64,000 bases of DNA from the NCBI GenBank assembly GCA_036873135.1, contig JAPTYO010000009.1, forward strand, positions 30,401,756 to 30,465,755, written 5' to 3'. Both the position numbers and the translations under genes were made by a program. Below, piece after piece: positions 1 through 11,425 of this stretch. Every line of letters starts with the position of its first letter. The first letter of the stretch is position 1. The notes under the pieces are model-generated. The model saw only the letters and a program-made list of their open reading frames with translations, was not told where the DNA came from and searched no databases. This DNA comes from Clarkia xantiana subsp. parviflora. Taxonomy: Eukaryota; Streptophyta; Magnoliopsida; Myrtales; Onagraceae.

Positions 1-164
1 AAACATGGAATATGCAGAAGAACACATACACGTTCCATATTCTTTCCTCTTAGGCAGCTGCTACTGCTACCGACTTTTGTTTGTACTAAAAAGAATGTGT
101 TCATAAATCACATGTACAAACACTTTAAGAATACTCAGTACTCAGTAGACTGAAACACACTTGG

Positions 165-460
165 TGTTGAAAGCACATAACGATATATTATTAGATAGAA
201 AGGAAACATTTCAAAAATAGGACTTGAACCACCATATAAACACCTCTCTTACTCCTCTCTATAACTATGTCTTCACTATGACCTTAAGGTTTTAGGATAG
301 TTAGTCAAGTGCTCCGTCTGAACTTTTACATGGTATCAGAGCGCGTAGAATATGACAAACATGAGAGGGAATGTTGAAATATAAAAGTTAAATCACAGAT
401 TCATTTATCATTTTTAAGATTTTAGGACAGTTAGTCAATTGGTCTGTTTAAACTATTTCA
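165..460 (+). mobile_element. TRIM-like miniature LTR element
   Basis: Two related segments flank a tiny internal region. The left one runs from TGTTGAAAG (165) to TTTTACA (330), and the right one from TGTTGAAAT (372) to about 460. Both carry the shared stretch TTTTAGGA(T/C)AGTTAGTCAA. Immediately after the left copy is TGGTATCAGAGC (331-342), the standard initiator-Met tRNA primer site of plant LTR elements. A purine-rich GAGAGGGAA stands just before the right copy. This is the layout of a terminal-repeat retrotransposon in miniature, with only ~41 bp between the LTRs and no coding capacity. The right LTR looks shortened and the outer ends are uncertain. Confidence 0.5.
331..342 (+). other. 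Primer binding site (initiator Met tRNA)
   Basis: TGGTATCAGAGC abuts the putative left LTR of the TRIM-like element. It is complementary to the 3' end of initiator methionine tRNA, as in Copia-1 of this window. Confidence 0.5.
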
Positions 461-478
461 ATCATCATCTGATGATAT

Positions 479-1151
479 GGAAAAGAACCTATTTGGTGTC
501 TCAGGTTTACCCCATGTGTCAGTTTGATATTAAAAAAATTTGATAATATTTGGTGTCCCAGTATTTAATTTTGTTGCAATTTGGTGCCTCCGTCAAATTC
601 TGGGGTTAAATTTAACAGAATTCGGTTCTGTGTGACCAGCACATGACCAAATAAAACTGAAAATGCCCAAATTACCCCCCTAAACCCTAAATCAGGTCAC
701 TGTACCCGCCCTCATCAGCTGCTCCACTGTTGGAATCTGCCAGAACCCTAAATCCTAAATCGGAAACAACTGGAATCGGTCAAAATCGGACAGAAACTAG
801 ACTACCGCACCTCGACCTACACAGATGTCGCCGGAGTGGAAGAAGGGCGGTTCAGGGCGGTGGGTGGCCGGAATCGGAGGCGGGTGGCCGGAAATGGAGG
901 TGGGTGGCCGGAATCGAAGGTAGATGGCCGTAATCGGAGGTCGGTGACCGGAATCGGACGGGTGGCTTTGCAAAAAATAAAAAGTATAAGGGGCAAAATC
1001 GTTTTTCCATCTAACTCTGTCAAATTGAAAATGAACGGTAAACCAAATCACAACAGAGTTGAAACCAAGGACACCAAATATTAATATATTTTTTTGTAGA
1101 TACTAAACTGATACATGAGGTAAACCTGAGACATCAGATAGGTTCTTTTCC
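479..1151. mobile_element. Non-autonomous DNA transposon with long terminal inverted repeats
   Basis: The left end GGAAAAGAACCTAT (479) is matched in reverse complement by the right end (1138-1151). Inverted similarity continues inward for roughly 120-150 bp with scattered mismatches, for example TCAGGTTTACC..CATGT.TCAGTTT and TATTTGGTGTCC on both arms. The interior has a short tandem GC-rich segment (about 840-960, GGTGGCCGGAATCGGAGG-like units) and no transposase. Long TIRs with an unrelated interior fit a MULE-type or similar non-autonomous element. No clear target-site duplication was found, so the family is open. Short frames inside are by-products of the repeated units. Confidence 0.65.
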
Positions 1152-1935
1152 CGGAACGATACGCAAAAGGAGGAAGGAAGGACCATGCATCCACTACCGG
1201 AGCTGCTGAGTCTTGTCTTGCAGTACTAAGCTAGAAGTAGTAGTAGTCATGTTGGCCAACCACCTACTGACTTGAGTCAACTAATTAACTACCCACTATC
1301 TTGCAAAATTTCATTCCTCCTCCTAATTTTCAAATAAAATTGTTACTTTCAAAAGATCAGTTTAGTTGCTATACCATACATAATTGTTCTGGAAACAAAA
1401 CAAACGCAGCCAGCATCACAAATTTCCACACCTGTGTATCTTCCCTTCTACTAAACGTGGAGAACTGGGCATGACTATGTGTTCTGGGATGCTTTCCATC
1501 CATCTGATGCTGCAAATCAAGTGCTTGCTAATAAAATGTTCTTCCCTGATTCTCCTTCCTTAGCATTTTGTCCCAATTCCATCTCAGATGAAGAACACTA
1601 TCATAAATGTTACACTCATTAGTGACAGAACGCTAAATGCAGGTAGAGGAGAATACAGCACTGTAATGCAACACCTTGATCATGTGAGGCCTTTATATGA
1701 TAAATAATGAAATGGTTCTCTTCCGATTAAAATTAATAATCATAAAAATCTCAATCACATACTATTCTAATCTAATCATCTATCTAATCTACCAAGAAAC
1801 AAATAAAGCTCAATCTAGAATAAGCCCTACCCTGCTCTTGCTTTTGTACAAAATTGGTCCACCCCCAATCCCAGTTCCATAACAATTTTAAAAAAAAAAA
1901 AAAAAAACAAGTAATCTGTGGAAACATTGACCGCG
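1152..1935. other. Intergenic, no gene recognised
   Basis: AT-rich sequence with an A18 tract near 1890-1907. No coding region, element end or RNA gene could be supported. It lies downstream of the glucanase pseudogene (minus strand) and may contain its 3' untranslated region. Confidence 0.5.
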
Positions 1936-4176
1936 CTAATGAAGCTTGTGGACTCTATCTAGTCTCAACGACAAGAAAAGGCAACTCCAAACCAGAAAGT
2001 TGATCAGTAAGAACACATCCACGCCAAAACTCCCAGAAAGCCGTAATACCACTGCTGCTGATGTCGTGGAATTCATTGACGGTGCTGTGATGTTCCCCAA
2101 AGTTCCATTCCTTAGACTGCAGCCAACCAGCAAATTAATACCATTATTAATTAAACATTTTTTATTGGCCTAGTTAGCTACTTACTTCAATCGATCAAAT
2201 ATTCAAAAAAAGTTTACCTTGCTGAAAATATGCAAGTACCATAACCTGCACAAGACGACCAAATCCTCTCATTAGTAAAGTAAATGAACAAGCATGGCAA
2301 GTATTAGTTAGTTAGTTAGTTAGTCGAGAAAATGAAATCTTATTGGGGTCTGAAGTGGTATCTGAAGCCACTCCATTGAAATCACAACTCCATACTCTGG
2401 TAATACGCGTCAAAAGCGTAAGTGGCATGAGACATCACATTGTCGGGGTCGTAGCAGCGTTCCCCCTGCTTCAGAGGGGTGCAATTCACCTTCCCTGGCC
2501 CACATGCCCAATCCAGAGCAGCCTGCAACATCTTAGGGTCAGCTCCTTGTTTTGCAGTGCAATAGGTCTGGTTGGTTGTATCATTCGCCAGCACTGAACC
2601 TGGCCCTGTCAAATCCAGAATGTAAACAGGATTCCCATTCACATCAAACAGTCCCCAGTTCTTCTCCGAAGTGGACCCGTTCTTGGAGTCCTCATTGTAG
2701 AGCTCGTATATGAAGGTACTAAATGATACCCCCGGCCGGGTGCTTGGGGGTCCCAGTATTGTTAAGCACGTGTCGGATCAAGTTGCTGTTGTAGGTATTA
2801 TTAGCATTGTCTTTGCATCGGGAGTCTCCTTTTGATGGCCAGCCCAACTCAGTCACAACAATGGGAATGTTTGTGAAGTTAAGGAATGCCATGGCAAAGT
2901 AGGCAGCATCAAAAGTGGCGTCAAACACATTCGTGTAGTGGAGAAGGGTGTTGGAATCGACTGCTTCTTTCGTTGGGGGGAGAGGGTTGAAGAGAGCGTA
3001 AGGGGATGACACGGTTTGACATCATGTAGTTCGTAGTTAGGGTAGACATTGAGCATTAGGTATGAGTTTGTGGATTGGAGGAAGGTGAGCAAGACCGAGT
3101 TTAAGGATTGATTGGTTGAAGAATGCTTGGGAACGGGCCCTGCATTGGGAAGGGAGGTCAAGACATCAGACCCGACTGAGATGGCGGTTATGTTGGTGGA
3201 GGGGTAATGTGCCACCACATTGGAGGACACCCACTTGGCAGCTGTGGCATTTGATTGGCCGGCCTATTCCGAGGAGCTGCTCATTGATGCCCGTGTTGGC
3301 TAAGGCTACAAGCATGCCACGATCCGCATCGTACAGACGGATATTCCTTATGTTTTGGGCCTTGAGAAGAGCCACTACCTGTGTCATCACTGACAGCTCT
3401 GTTCCAATGTTCACACCCACAAATCCATCTGAAACCAACAAACTCAAAATATGTATCCATATGAACATCTTACTAATACCAATTACAAAACTAACTCTTT
3501 GCCACAACCAAGCAGGGCAGGGCAGGCACAACAGAATAACAAACCACAACATATCACATTAAACGAATATCCTGAGCTCTGGAACTAATCCATGAGAAAG
3601 AAACACATATGTTTTACATATCTATGATTATGTTATTACTAGGGCCACTAAGCCTAGCACTGAGGAATACAAAATCTTTGACCAGTCTCACCACCATTGC
3701 ATATTAGATAGATACTGCAACCAATTAAATCATTATGTTTACAGGATACATACAGATTAATCAATTAGCACCTGACAAAGTTTAAAAACATAATTAAATA
3801 TTTCTCCCTAAACCCCAAAATGAAGACAGAACAGAGCTTGGCATTTGTTTCCACCACCCACAACTAGAATGATGCCACTCTTAAGACAGTTAAAAATTCC
3901 ATCTTGCATTCTTATTTCTCTTTCTGAGCTCTAAGAAATCCTGACACCACATCAATCATCATGTTCTGAAGAAATATACAAAATATATACAAGCACAAGA
4001 AAGCAAAATAAATTAATGTGTTGAGTATAAATAATAATAACCACTAAAGAAAAGGCGAACCCACCGTCCTGAGCTTTAGCTGTAGAAGTAGAAGCAGCTA
4101 GAAGAGTGACCAGTATAAACTCAACCAAAAATAATGATGTAATCACAACGAGAGGAGCAATAATATATTACTATTA
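1936..4176 (-). pseudogene. Glucan endo-1,3-beta-glucosidase (GH17 + X8/CBM43, GPI-anchored type), degraded
   Basis: Family members hydrolyse beta-1,3-glucan (callose) at the cell wall and plasmodesmata. Reading leftwards: signal-peptide exon (4065 to ~4170, ending AKAQD); intron 3429-4064 with GT and AG borders; GH17 core from 3428 (GVNIGTELS, IRLYDADRGM, NITAISVGSD, VVTELGWPSKG near 2850); X8 domain (2382-2560, six-Cys pattern with CTAKQGAD, ACGPGKVNC and CYDPDN); and a last exon (1936-2116) rich in Ser/Thr with a hydrophobic tail like a GPI signal. It is broken in many places: no ATG precedes the signal peptide, a small insertion after LLGIG (~3262) shifts frame, about 45 core residues are missing near 3130-3160, and further frame changes occur near 3020, 2725 (with a stop) and 2380. 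Closest to plant glucan endo-1,3-beta-glucosidase 3/4-like proteins by recall. A real gene relic, almost certainly non-functional. Confidence 0.88.
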
Positions 4177-4186
4177 TTATTATTAT
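4172..4186. repeat. (TAT)n microsatellite at the lost start of the glucanase gene
   Basis: A short run of TAT/ATT triplets sits where the glucanase start codon should be on the minus strand. The signal-peptide frame runs back to a TAA here with no ATG. Confidence 0.6.
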
Positions 4187-4188
4187 AG

Positions 4189-5178
4189 GGAAAAGGCAAT
4201 TTTCGCTTCTTGCCAGTCGCTGATTCGCCCTGAATTTACTGGTACAATTCACCGCCCAAACACTTACGTCACTCCAACTTGGTGGTGACTCCTCATGCCG
4301 TGAGAGAGAAAAATTCTAAGAAGAGGGTAAGTTGCTATTTTATGGGTCTAAAAGGAAACGCAGGTCTTAGAGCCCTATGCCTGGTTATTTGTCAATTTAG
4401 GCCACACAAATTGAACTTTAATATTAATAATGGCCGGTCTGACCTGGTTCAAGGGCCCGGTTTTTTGACACGGTTATTCTTGTCAATAACCTGATTTGGT
4501 CGGAAGATCGAGATAAGTTTTGTGGAGACGACTGTGTGCACCGATTTAAACTCAGACGACGTCTTTTAATGGAGGTATCTTCCCCACATCGCCACTATAT
4601 TCCTCTTTTGTTGGAAACGAAGGTAAACGCATACACCTATCCTTTTTTCACACAAGTGGTCGCATGCTTCATTTCGAACATTGTTCCGGTTTTATTCGGG
4701 CATTGTTCTTGTAAACTACTTCTCCTTAGAGAGAAGCAGAGCTTTCCTCTGGCACCCTATCCGTGCGCTAGTCCTTTTAGAATGTTCCTCGAACAGAGTT
4801 GCACCGGTAGACTGGATTTTTACCCGGGCTACCTCAGAGGAATCTCTACCATACTGCCCCCATCATGCGACCTTACTTGTGTATTGATAGGATTGGTGGT
4901 ATTACTGTTTTTTAAGCTCCCAAACTGGTTGCAACACAACTGCGGCATCCATTTCTTTAATACCTTTATTTCTTGTGCTACCGTTAATAATGACTTGACT
5001 TGGATGGGAGGTGCTGCTTGTCGGGCATGGCTGCTGTTAGGTAGATAATTTCTGATCGTTTTGCTGAATCAGTTGACGTCGTCCAGTATTTCAACTTGTT
5101 CCCTCACGGCATGTGCAATGCCATTCAAATGGGCAATTACTAATGGGCCAAGCCCACTAGTATAGTAATTGTCCAACA
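4189..5178. other. Intergenic, no supported gene
   Basis: This is the upstream side of the glucanase relic. A frame of 170 codons on the plus strand (4536-5048) has no recognisable domain and an unremarkable composition, and I regard it as chance. An imperfect inverted segment around GGGCAATTACTAATGGGCC..GTAATTGTCC (5150-5172) could be the end of a small element. Confidence 0.4.
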
Positions 5179-6385
5179 ATACATGAAGCTGAGAAACAAA
5201 TGTTTTGAAATTATACATGAAGATCAATTTTTTTATTATATCTATTTAACTATTTTGTGGATGTACATTTTATCAGGATAAGATAATCTCCATGGTTTAT
5301 CTAAATGATTTAAACAAATTATGATGACATAATTGAGATTTTTTTTATATATGTGATATATAATAAAAAAGAAAAATTGTAAATTTCATCTGTTCAAATA
5401 TGTTAAAATAATAATATGAATTGAACTAATTTTGTTTTAAAAAAATAGTGTGTGTTTTTTTTACGATGATAGTTTTTAAAACTATACATGAAGCTGAGAA
5501 ACAAATATTTTAAAATTATACATGAAGATCAATTTTTTTATTATATCTATTTAACTATTTTGTGGATGCACATTTTATCAGGATAAGATAATCTTCATGG
5601 TTTATCTAAATGATTTAAACAAATTATGATGACATAATTGAGAATTTTATTAATATCTGTGATATACAATAAAAATGAAAAATTGTAAATTTCATATGTT
5701 CAAATATGTTAAAATAATAATATGAATTGAATTAATTTTGTTAAAAAAATAGTGTTTATTTTTATGGTAGTTTTTAAATATATACATGAAGCTGAGAAAC
5801 AAATATTTTGAAATTATACATGAAGATCAATTTTTTTTATTATATCGATTCAACTATTTTGTGGATGCACATTTTATCAGGATAAGATAATCTTCATGGT
5901 TTATGGTTTATCTAAATGATTTAAACAAATTATGATGACATAATTGAATATTTTTTTTTTCATATCTGTGATATACAATAAAAATGAAAAATATAAATTT
6001 CATCTGTTCAAATATGTTAAAATAATATTATGAATTGAACTAATTTTGTTTTAAAAAAATAGTGTGTATTTTTTTTTACGATGATAGTTTTTAAAACTAT
6101 ACATGAAGCTGAGAAACAAATATTTTGAAATTATACATGAAGATCAATTTTTTTTATTATATCGATTAAACTATTTTGTGGATGCACCTTTTATCAGGAT
6201 AAGATAATCTTCATGGTTTATCTAAATGATTTAAACAAATTATGATGACATAATTGATGAACAAAAAATTAATATCTGTGATACACAATAAAAATGACAA
6301 AATGTAAATTTTGTTTGTTCAAATATGTTAAAATAATAATTTGAATTGAACTAATTTTGCTAAAATAAAATATTGAAATAAGTGT
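5179..6385. repeat. Four-copy ~300 bp tandem array
   Basis: Copies begin with ATACATGAAGCTGAGAAAC at 5179, 5484, 5782 and 6099, giving periods of about 305, 298 and 317 bp. Shared blocks include GAAGATCAATTTTTT, TTTGTGGATGCAC, TTTATCAGGATAAGATAATC and ATGATTTAAACAAATTATG. Copies differ mainly in A/T runs. The array is AT-rich, has no coding capacity and stops about 40 bp before the MULE frame. It could be subterminal sequence of that transposon or a small local satellite. Confidence 0.85.
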
Positions 6386-6424
6386 CTTGAACTAGTTTTT
6401 GTTTTGGTCACACCCATTTAGGAT

Positions 6425-8815
6425 ATGTTTATCATACGGTTTCGATATGGCAGATGGGTTCACGTTGTCTGTTCGAAGCGTCATTACGAAGGAGGCATCT
6501 CATATGATTTCCCAACTGATCGGTACATCAGTTTTCGTGACACAAAGTTGTTTGCCTCAACACTTACCGGTATTGAGATACCATCGCTTTGGTGCATGCA
6601 AGGAATTGAGTTATCCCAAATTGATGGTTATCAGTACTGGGAGTCTCTTATGTCGGACACATCTACACACTTGGTAGAAGTGTTTGTCCCACCAAGGCCT
6701 ATAGGGGATGAAGATGACGATATCAACTCAGTGGGGGATGAAGAGACGTACACTGAAGAGACAGAATATAACCCAACATATCCAATGTCACGTCTTAGAT
6801 TATACGGAGGAGATACTACAGATGGTGAATGCAGCAACGCTGTCCCAGAAGAAGAATGCAGTAATGTTGGAGTGCCGATGGGTGGAGATGAACTGGCATA
6901 TTTGGATAAGCTCGAAGTTATTTTGGCTGCGGTTGATTACCGTGAGGTCCATGACACGGGCTTAGAAGACCAGTTAAACGCTCATGATGAGTGGAGTAAC
7001 TACCCCAAGGAATGGGACGAGGGTGACTTGACTGAACAGTTGCAGTGCAACGATTGGGTTGTTGAAGACGGCTCTTCATCATCCGATGTGAACGATTTTG
7101 AAGTTGAAAAATCTTATGATGATAAAGAAGCACTCCAAGAGGCTGTTAAAACATGGCACATCAAGTATGCACGAGAATGCAGAACTAGTGCATCTAGTAC
7201 TACTAAGCTCAGATTCGTATGCAAGAACAATTATTGTTCTTGGTTCCTATATGCAACGAAGAAGCTACTTGGCAAATGGACCATAAAGTCGCTAGGGCCT
7301 CTCCACTCATGTTTGAATAGTGAGATGATCACGAAGAATAGAAATCTTGATAACAAGATTATCTTTAGCTGTATTTACGATCACGTTAAGGCGAATCACG
7401 GGATGAAGATTGCCGAGTTGCAAAAAATTGTAAACAAAAAACGGAAGGAGACGCCAAGTTACCGGAATACGTAGTACGCGAAAAAAAAGTGCTCGAAGAT
7501 ATCTACGACACTCACGAGTCGGCATTTGGATGGTTTACCTCGCTCATGACAACAATCGCGCATTATAATCCGGGCACGGTATTCGACTACGATAGGAAAA
7601 GTCTATTTGGTGAAGTAGGAACTTTCGATAAATGGTTTTGGGCGTTTGGACCGTCAATTAAGGGTTTTCGACATTGTCGACCTTTGATAAGCATCGACGG
7701 CACACACTTGTATGGGAAGTATACCGGTAAACTTCTCTTGGCAGTTTCGTACGATGCTGATAACCAAGTCGTACCATTGACATTTTGTTTGTGTGACAAA
7801 GAGAATGATGATACATGGAAATGGTTTTTAGAACGTCTCCGGAAACATGTGACAAGAGATAAGCGCGAAGTATGTATTATATCTGATCGTCACGTTAGTA
7901 TTCTGAAATCTGTCAGGGAGATCTTTCCGATTGGAGTTGGGTCTCACAAGTTTTGTGCTCGACATTTTTTGAGCAACTTCAATACGCACTTCAAGAATAA
8001 TGACCTGAAGAAGGAATTCACGAATCTGGTATGCACATCAAGCAAGACAGTATTTGCACGAGATTACCAAATATGGTATAATGCTGACGGTGGCAAGTAC
8101 CAACGTTTCATGGATGGATGTAGAATGTTTAGCGCGTGGTCTAGAGCACACGACGAAGGCATTCGGTACGGGAATATGACAACAAATCAAGCGGAGGTGT
8201 TCAATGATGTGTTGAAGAATACAAGGGCATTACCCATAAACCGCGATTCTTTTTAAAACTTTCAAGAAGATGAATGCATACTGGATAGAGCGAACCGAGA
8301 AGATTGAATTGCAAATTTCTCATAAACACAAATTTCTTGGAAAAATAAGAGAGCTTCTTAAAAAAGCTGAAGAGGATTTGAAGGAATTTGCTGGTACGAA
8401 GTACGGAAGCGGCAACAAATACGATGTAAGCTCTCGTACTGGAAGCACGTTCATATTAAAACTAGAAATGAAACACTGTGAATGCAATGAACAGACTTTG
8501 TTTCGTCATTCGTGCAAGCACGCGATGTGCGCCTACCGTGCAGCAAATACAAGTTACATCGATGGTGTTGACAGCTTCTTTAGGATAAAGAAGTACAGGA
8601 AAACGTATAGTCATGGTTTTGAGCCTTTGGGACAAACAGACAACACGCCAGCGTGGACGGGTCCAACTGTTGTTGCTGATCCTCAGATGCTAATATCTGG
8701 AAGGGGGCGAAAGAAAACAAGGTTTCCGAACGAGATGGACGAGCGTCATCCTGGAGCGAAGGAAAAATGCGGCATTTCTAGGATGGGAGGGCACAATAAG
8801 ACAACGTGTCCACTT
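6425..8815 (+). pseudogene. MuDR-like (MULE) transposase, broken by one stop and two frameshifts
   Basis: The product would cut and paste MULE DNA. Domains in order: acidic N-terminal part; MuDR-type zinc DNA-binding region at codons ~224-300 (FEVEKSYDDKEAL, RFVCKNNYCSW, LHSC); transposase core after 7489 with ISIDGTHLYGKY (first Asp), CIISDRHVSI (second Asp), HKFCARHFLSNF and TTNQAEVFN (Glu); SWIM zinc finger in the last part (CECN..HSCKH); and a damaged zinc knuckle (GGHNKTTCP). Breaks: TAG at 7472-7474 sits where relatives have a conserved Trp, so TGG to TAG is likely. A frame change lies in the A8 run 7481-7488, and another in the T-rich tract near 8250-8256. Coding similarity ends abruptly at ~8815, next to an unrelated retroelement. 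No terminal inverted repeats were identified. Confidence 0.9.
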
Positions 8816-8822
8816 AGATTAG

Positions 8823-9632
8823 GAGCATCATCAATCTCTATTTTCAACACCAAGCAATCATTTGTCTTATGTCCCCATGTTCCTTGGTATTCACACCATC
8901 CTCTTGTGTCCTTTCCAAGGAAGGCCTTACCTTCCTCCTTGCATTGTGGCGGCTCCTTGCTTAGTTGTTTCTTGAAAAGTTCTTCAACTTGCACCTTAAG
9001 AGGTGTAAAGTTGAAATTTACACCCCCTACTTGTATGTGGGACTCTTCCTCTTTGAATTCCTCACTTTGGTACCTCCTCTCTTCTTCGAATGCCTTGTCC
9101 AACTTTTCTTTAAGTTCCCGCATCGTTCTTGTCATCACTACTTCATAATGACCTCCAAAGGCCTCGAAAGAGGTTGGATGCATGTTTCTAAGGAAAGCTC
9201 TTACAGCCTCCCCTCTTGTTACCTCCATGTTGGCCCCATATTCCACGAACCTTTCGAAGTAACTTGCAATGGATTCCCCTGGCATTTGCTTTACATCTCC
9301 TGTGTACCTGAAGCCTCTTTCAATTGATCTTTTCACTCTCCTTCCATTTTCATTATCTGGCTGCCAGGGTATGCTTGTTACCCTTACAACCTTTCCACCT
9401 CTTGTTCTCTTGGCCAAACTTCCAAACATCTGCTTGCTTAGGCAGAGTGTGACTCCTACCCTTTGCCTTCCTTGCCTTAGTTGTTTTCTGTCCCTTTTTT
9501 AGAGTTTTTGCTCTGTCTGCCCCCTGTCATCACCATTGCTACCGTGTCTGGTTGCCGTGACTTACATCTCATAGAATTGCCGTAACATTGTCTTGCGATG
9601 CGTTGATCACCTAGGACTTCTCCTATTCCACT
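8823..9632 (-). pseudogene. Element A second gag-like domain (gag2)
   Basis: Directly after the protease and its GEVLGDQRIARQCY tail (from ~9632) comes a segment with stops. From 9429 it gives a 200-residue open stretch: VKQMPGESIASYFERF, then a FLRNMHPTSF block, a TMRELKEKLDKAFEEE helix, FNFTPL, and a zinc knuckle WCEYQGTWGHKTNDC near 8860-8900. This resembles the C-terminal half of a retrotransposon gag plus its nucleic-acid-binding knuckle. The same order and motifs recur in elements B and C. It ends abruptly near 8823 at the MULE junction. Confidence 0.75.
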
Positions 9633-10105
9633 CTAAGTGATGTACTTCAATTTCTGGTGCACTGTTGAGGGCACAATCTCATATGGGTTTATTGTGGTTC
9701 TCCCTAGGATCCCGTTGTAGGATCCTAAGTTTTCCACTACCAAGAAGTTCACATTTATCCTCAGTTGTGTCCATCCTTGCCCCAGTGTCACAGGTAGAGT
9801 TATCATGCCTAGAGGGTAACTTGCCGCTCCTGAGAATCCGACTAGAGGAAGGTTCACCGGCTTTATATCTGCCTTGGATTTCCCTATCTCTTCAAGCAAG
9901 CGCATTGTAGTATATGTGCCGAACTTCCTACATCAACAAGTATTCTTTTCACATCGAAGTGGTCAATGTCCATTGTTATCACTAGGGCATCGTCATGTAG
10001 GAAGACGATATGACTCTTATCCTTCTCAGAGAATTCAATTACTATTTCCTTTTCCTCCATTGGCCTCTTTCTCCACTTTGTTGTTGCATCTATCCTAGAG
10101 GCATA
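9633..10105 (-). pseudogene. Element A aspartic protease (retropepsin)
   Basis: Contains [12 protein letters not shown], the active-site region ILVDVGSSAHIL (usual pattern LVDxGSSADIL, so one core residue is changed), LGQGW and [13 protein letters not shown] stop falls after KLKYIT. The start is cut by Copia-1 at 10105/10106. The matching upstream codons lie at 16117 and beyond. The protease would process the gag polyprotein in virus-like particles. Confidence 0.8.
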
Positions 10106-10664
10106 TGTTAGCATATGGTGACGTGGCGCCGTAATAGGAGCCCGTTAATTAAGGGAATTACCTAAGTTAATTAGGTAATTGTCATCTGGGCTAATTGGGC
10201 CAAATCCAATTAGTAATTGACAAGGGAGGCTCAATTGGGCCTCCCCTCCTTTTTATATGGTTCGGCCGAAACCCTAGTACCTCATAGAGTGGAGTTGCCT
10301 TTTGGCAACTCCACCCAATACTATATATAGGGTGACTCCTACGGGTTTAAACACACAATTAAGAACAATGATCTCCATTGAGAAAACTTGTCACCCTAGT
10401 CTAATATTTCGGCACCATCACATCAAGTCCGAGGTTCCATCTCCGTTGAAGAATCGATCGGAGGTCTTGTTGTGGAGCTACATCGCGTGGGACTTCTTCT
10501 GACGAAGAACTTGCACGTGGTTCCGACCGGAGGATCAGAACTCCCTCTACATCGTTCTCGGGCAGGAAAGCTAAAAGGTATGTGTACTAATTCCGCTGCG
10601 TAGATTAGATATCTTGATAGTACACGTTTAGCATTATGTAGTATTACGTCCCCGTAATCTAACA
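10106..10664 (+). repeat. Copia-1 5' LTR
   Basis: 559 bp, TG...CA. It contains an inverted GGAGGC..GCCTCC motif (10225-10244), a nine-base stem GGAGTTGCC/GGCAACTCC (10292-10313) and a TATATATAGG box just after (about 10321-10331). Confidence 0.9.
10320..10332 (+). promoter_or_regulatory. Copia-1 LTR TATA box
   Basis: CTATATATAGGG lies about 215 bp into the LTR, directly after the GGAGTTGCC/GGCAACTCC stem. The same arrangement is in the 3' LTR near 15770-15782. Confidence 0.5.
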
Positions 10665-10665
10665 G

Positions 10666-10677
10666 TGGTATCAGAGC
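10666..10677 (+). other. Copia-1 primer binding site (initiator Met tRNA)
   Basis: TGGTATCAGAGC follows the LTR end by one base. Confidence 0.92.
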
Positions 10678-11350
10678 CTGAGTTAGGAGTTCTTAAATTT
10701 TTGATAAATTGATGTTCTTGATGTTATGAAAATCCGAAATTTTCAAGTATAGGAACACCATGAAGAAATCTGAAATTTTTAGCTATTTATATGTGTTTGA
10801 TCTTTAAAAACTTTAAATTTTCAAATTTTACATGTTTTTATGGATCATAGCCGAAAATTTGGATTTAAATATAAGTTTGATGTTCATGATCTTCAAGAAC
10901 ACCATGAGTTTTATCAAGAACGGCTTTTGGATTCATGATCAAGTTAGGGTTTGATCTTAAAATTTGGCAACTTTTCCAACTTTGGATGTTTGTGCCGAAA
11001 ACCCTAGGGGTATTTTAGGTAAATTTTTTAATTTTCTTGGTCACTAAGACTTTAAAAAAAATCGGCACCAATATAAAAATATATATGTTGCCATTTTTAA
11101 ATTTTATTAATAGGTAACTATATATCTATAAGTTGGAAAATATGGATAGGTTTATAATATAATATTGTAAAAGATATATTGATAGGATTTAGTTACTTAA
11201 AAAGATTAAGAAGATATATTGTCTATATATTTTATCCCTAAATATATTTTTGACAATATTATATATATATATATATATAACCGGCCGAAATATATATTAA
11301 TATATATATTTATATTGTTGATTGATTTACATCTTAAAGATAGAATCTTG

Positions 11351-11425
<75 letters not shown>

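Noticed and set aside
4536..5048. 170-codon plus-strand frame
   Set aside because: No recognisable motif, no splice or promoter context, and a length within chance expectation for this region.
8746..9429. Pack-MULE idea: gag fragment captured by the MULE
   Set aside because: The gag continues into protease and gag1 of element A across the Copia-1 insertion, so it belongs to that element and not to transposon cargo.
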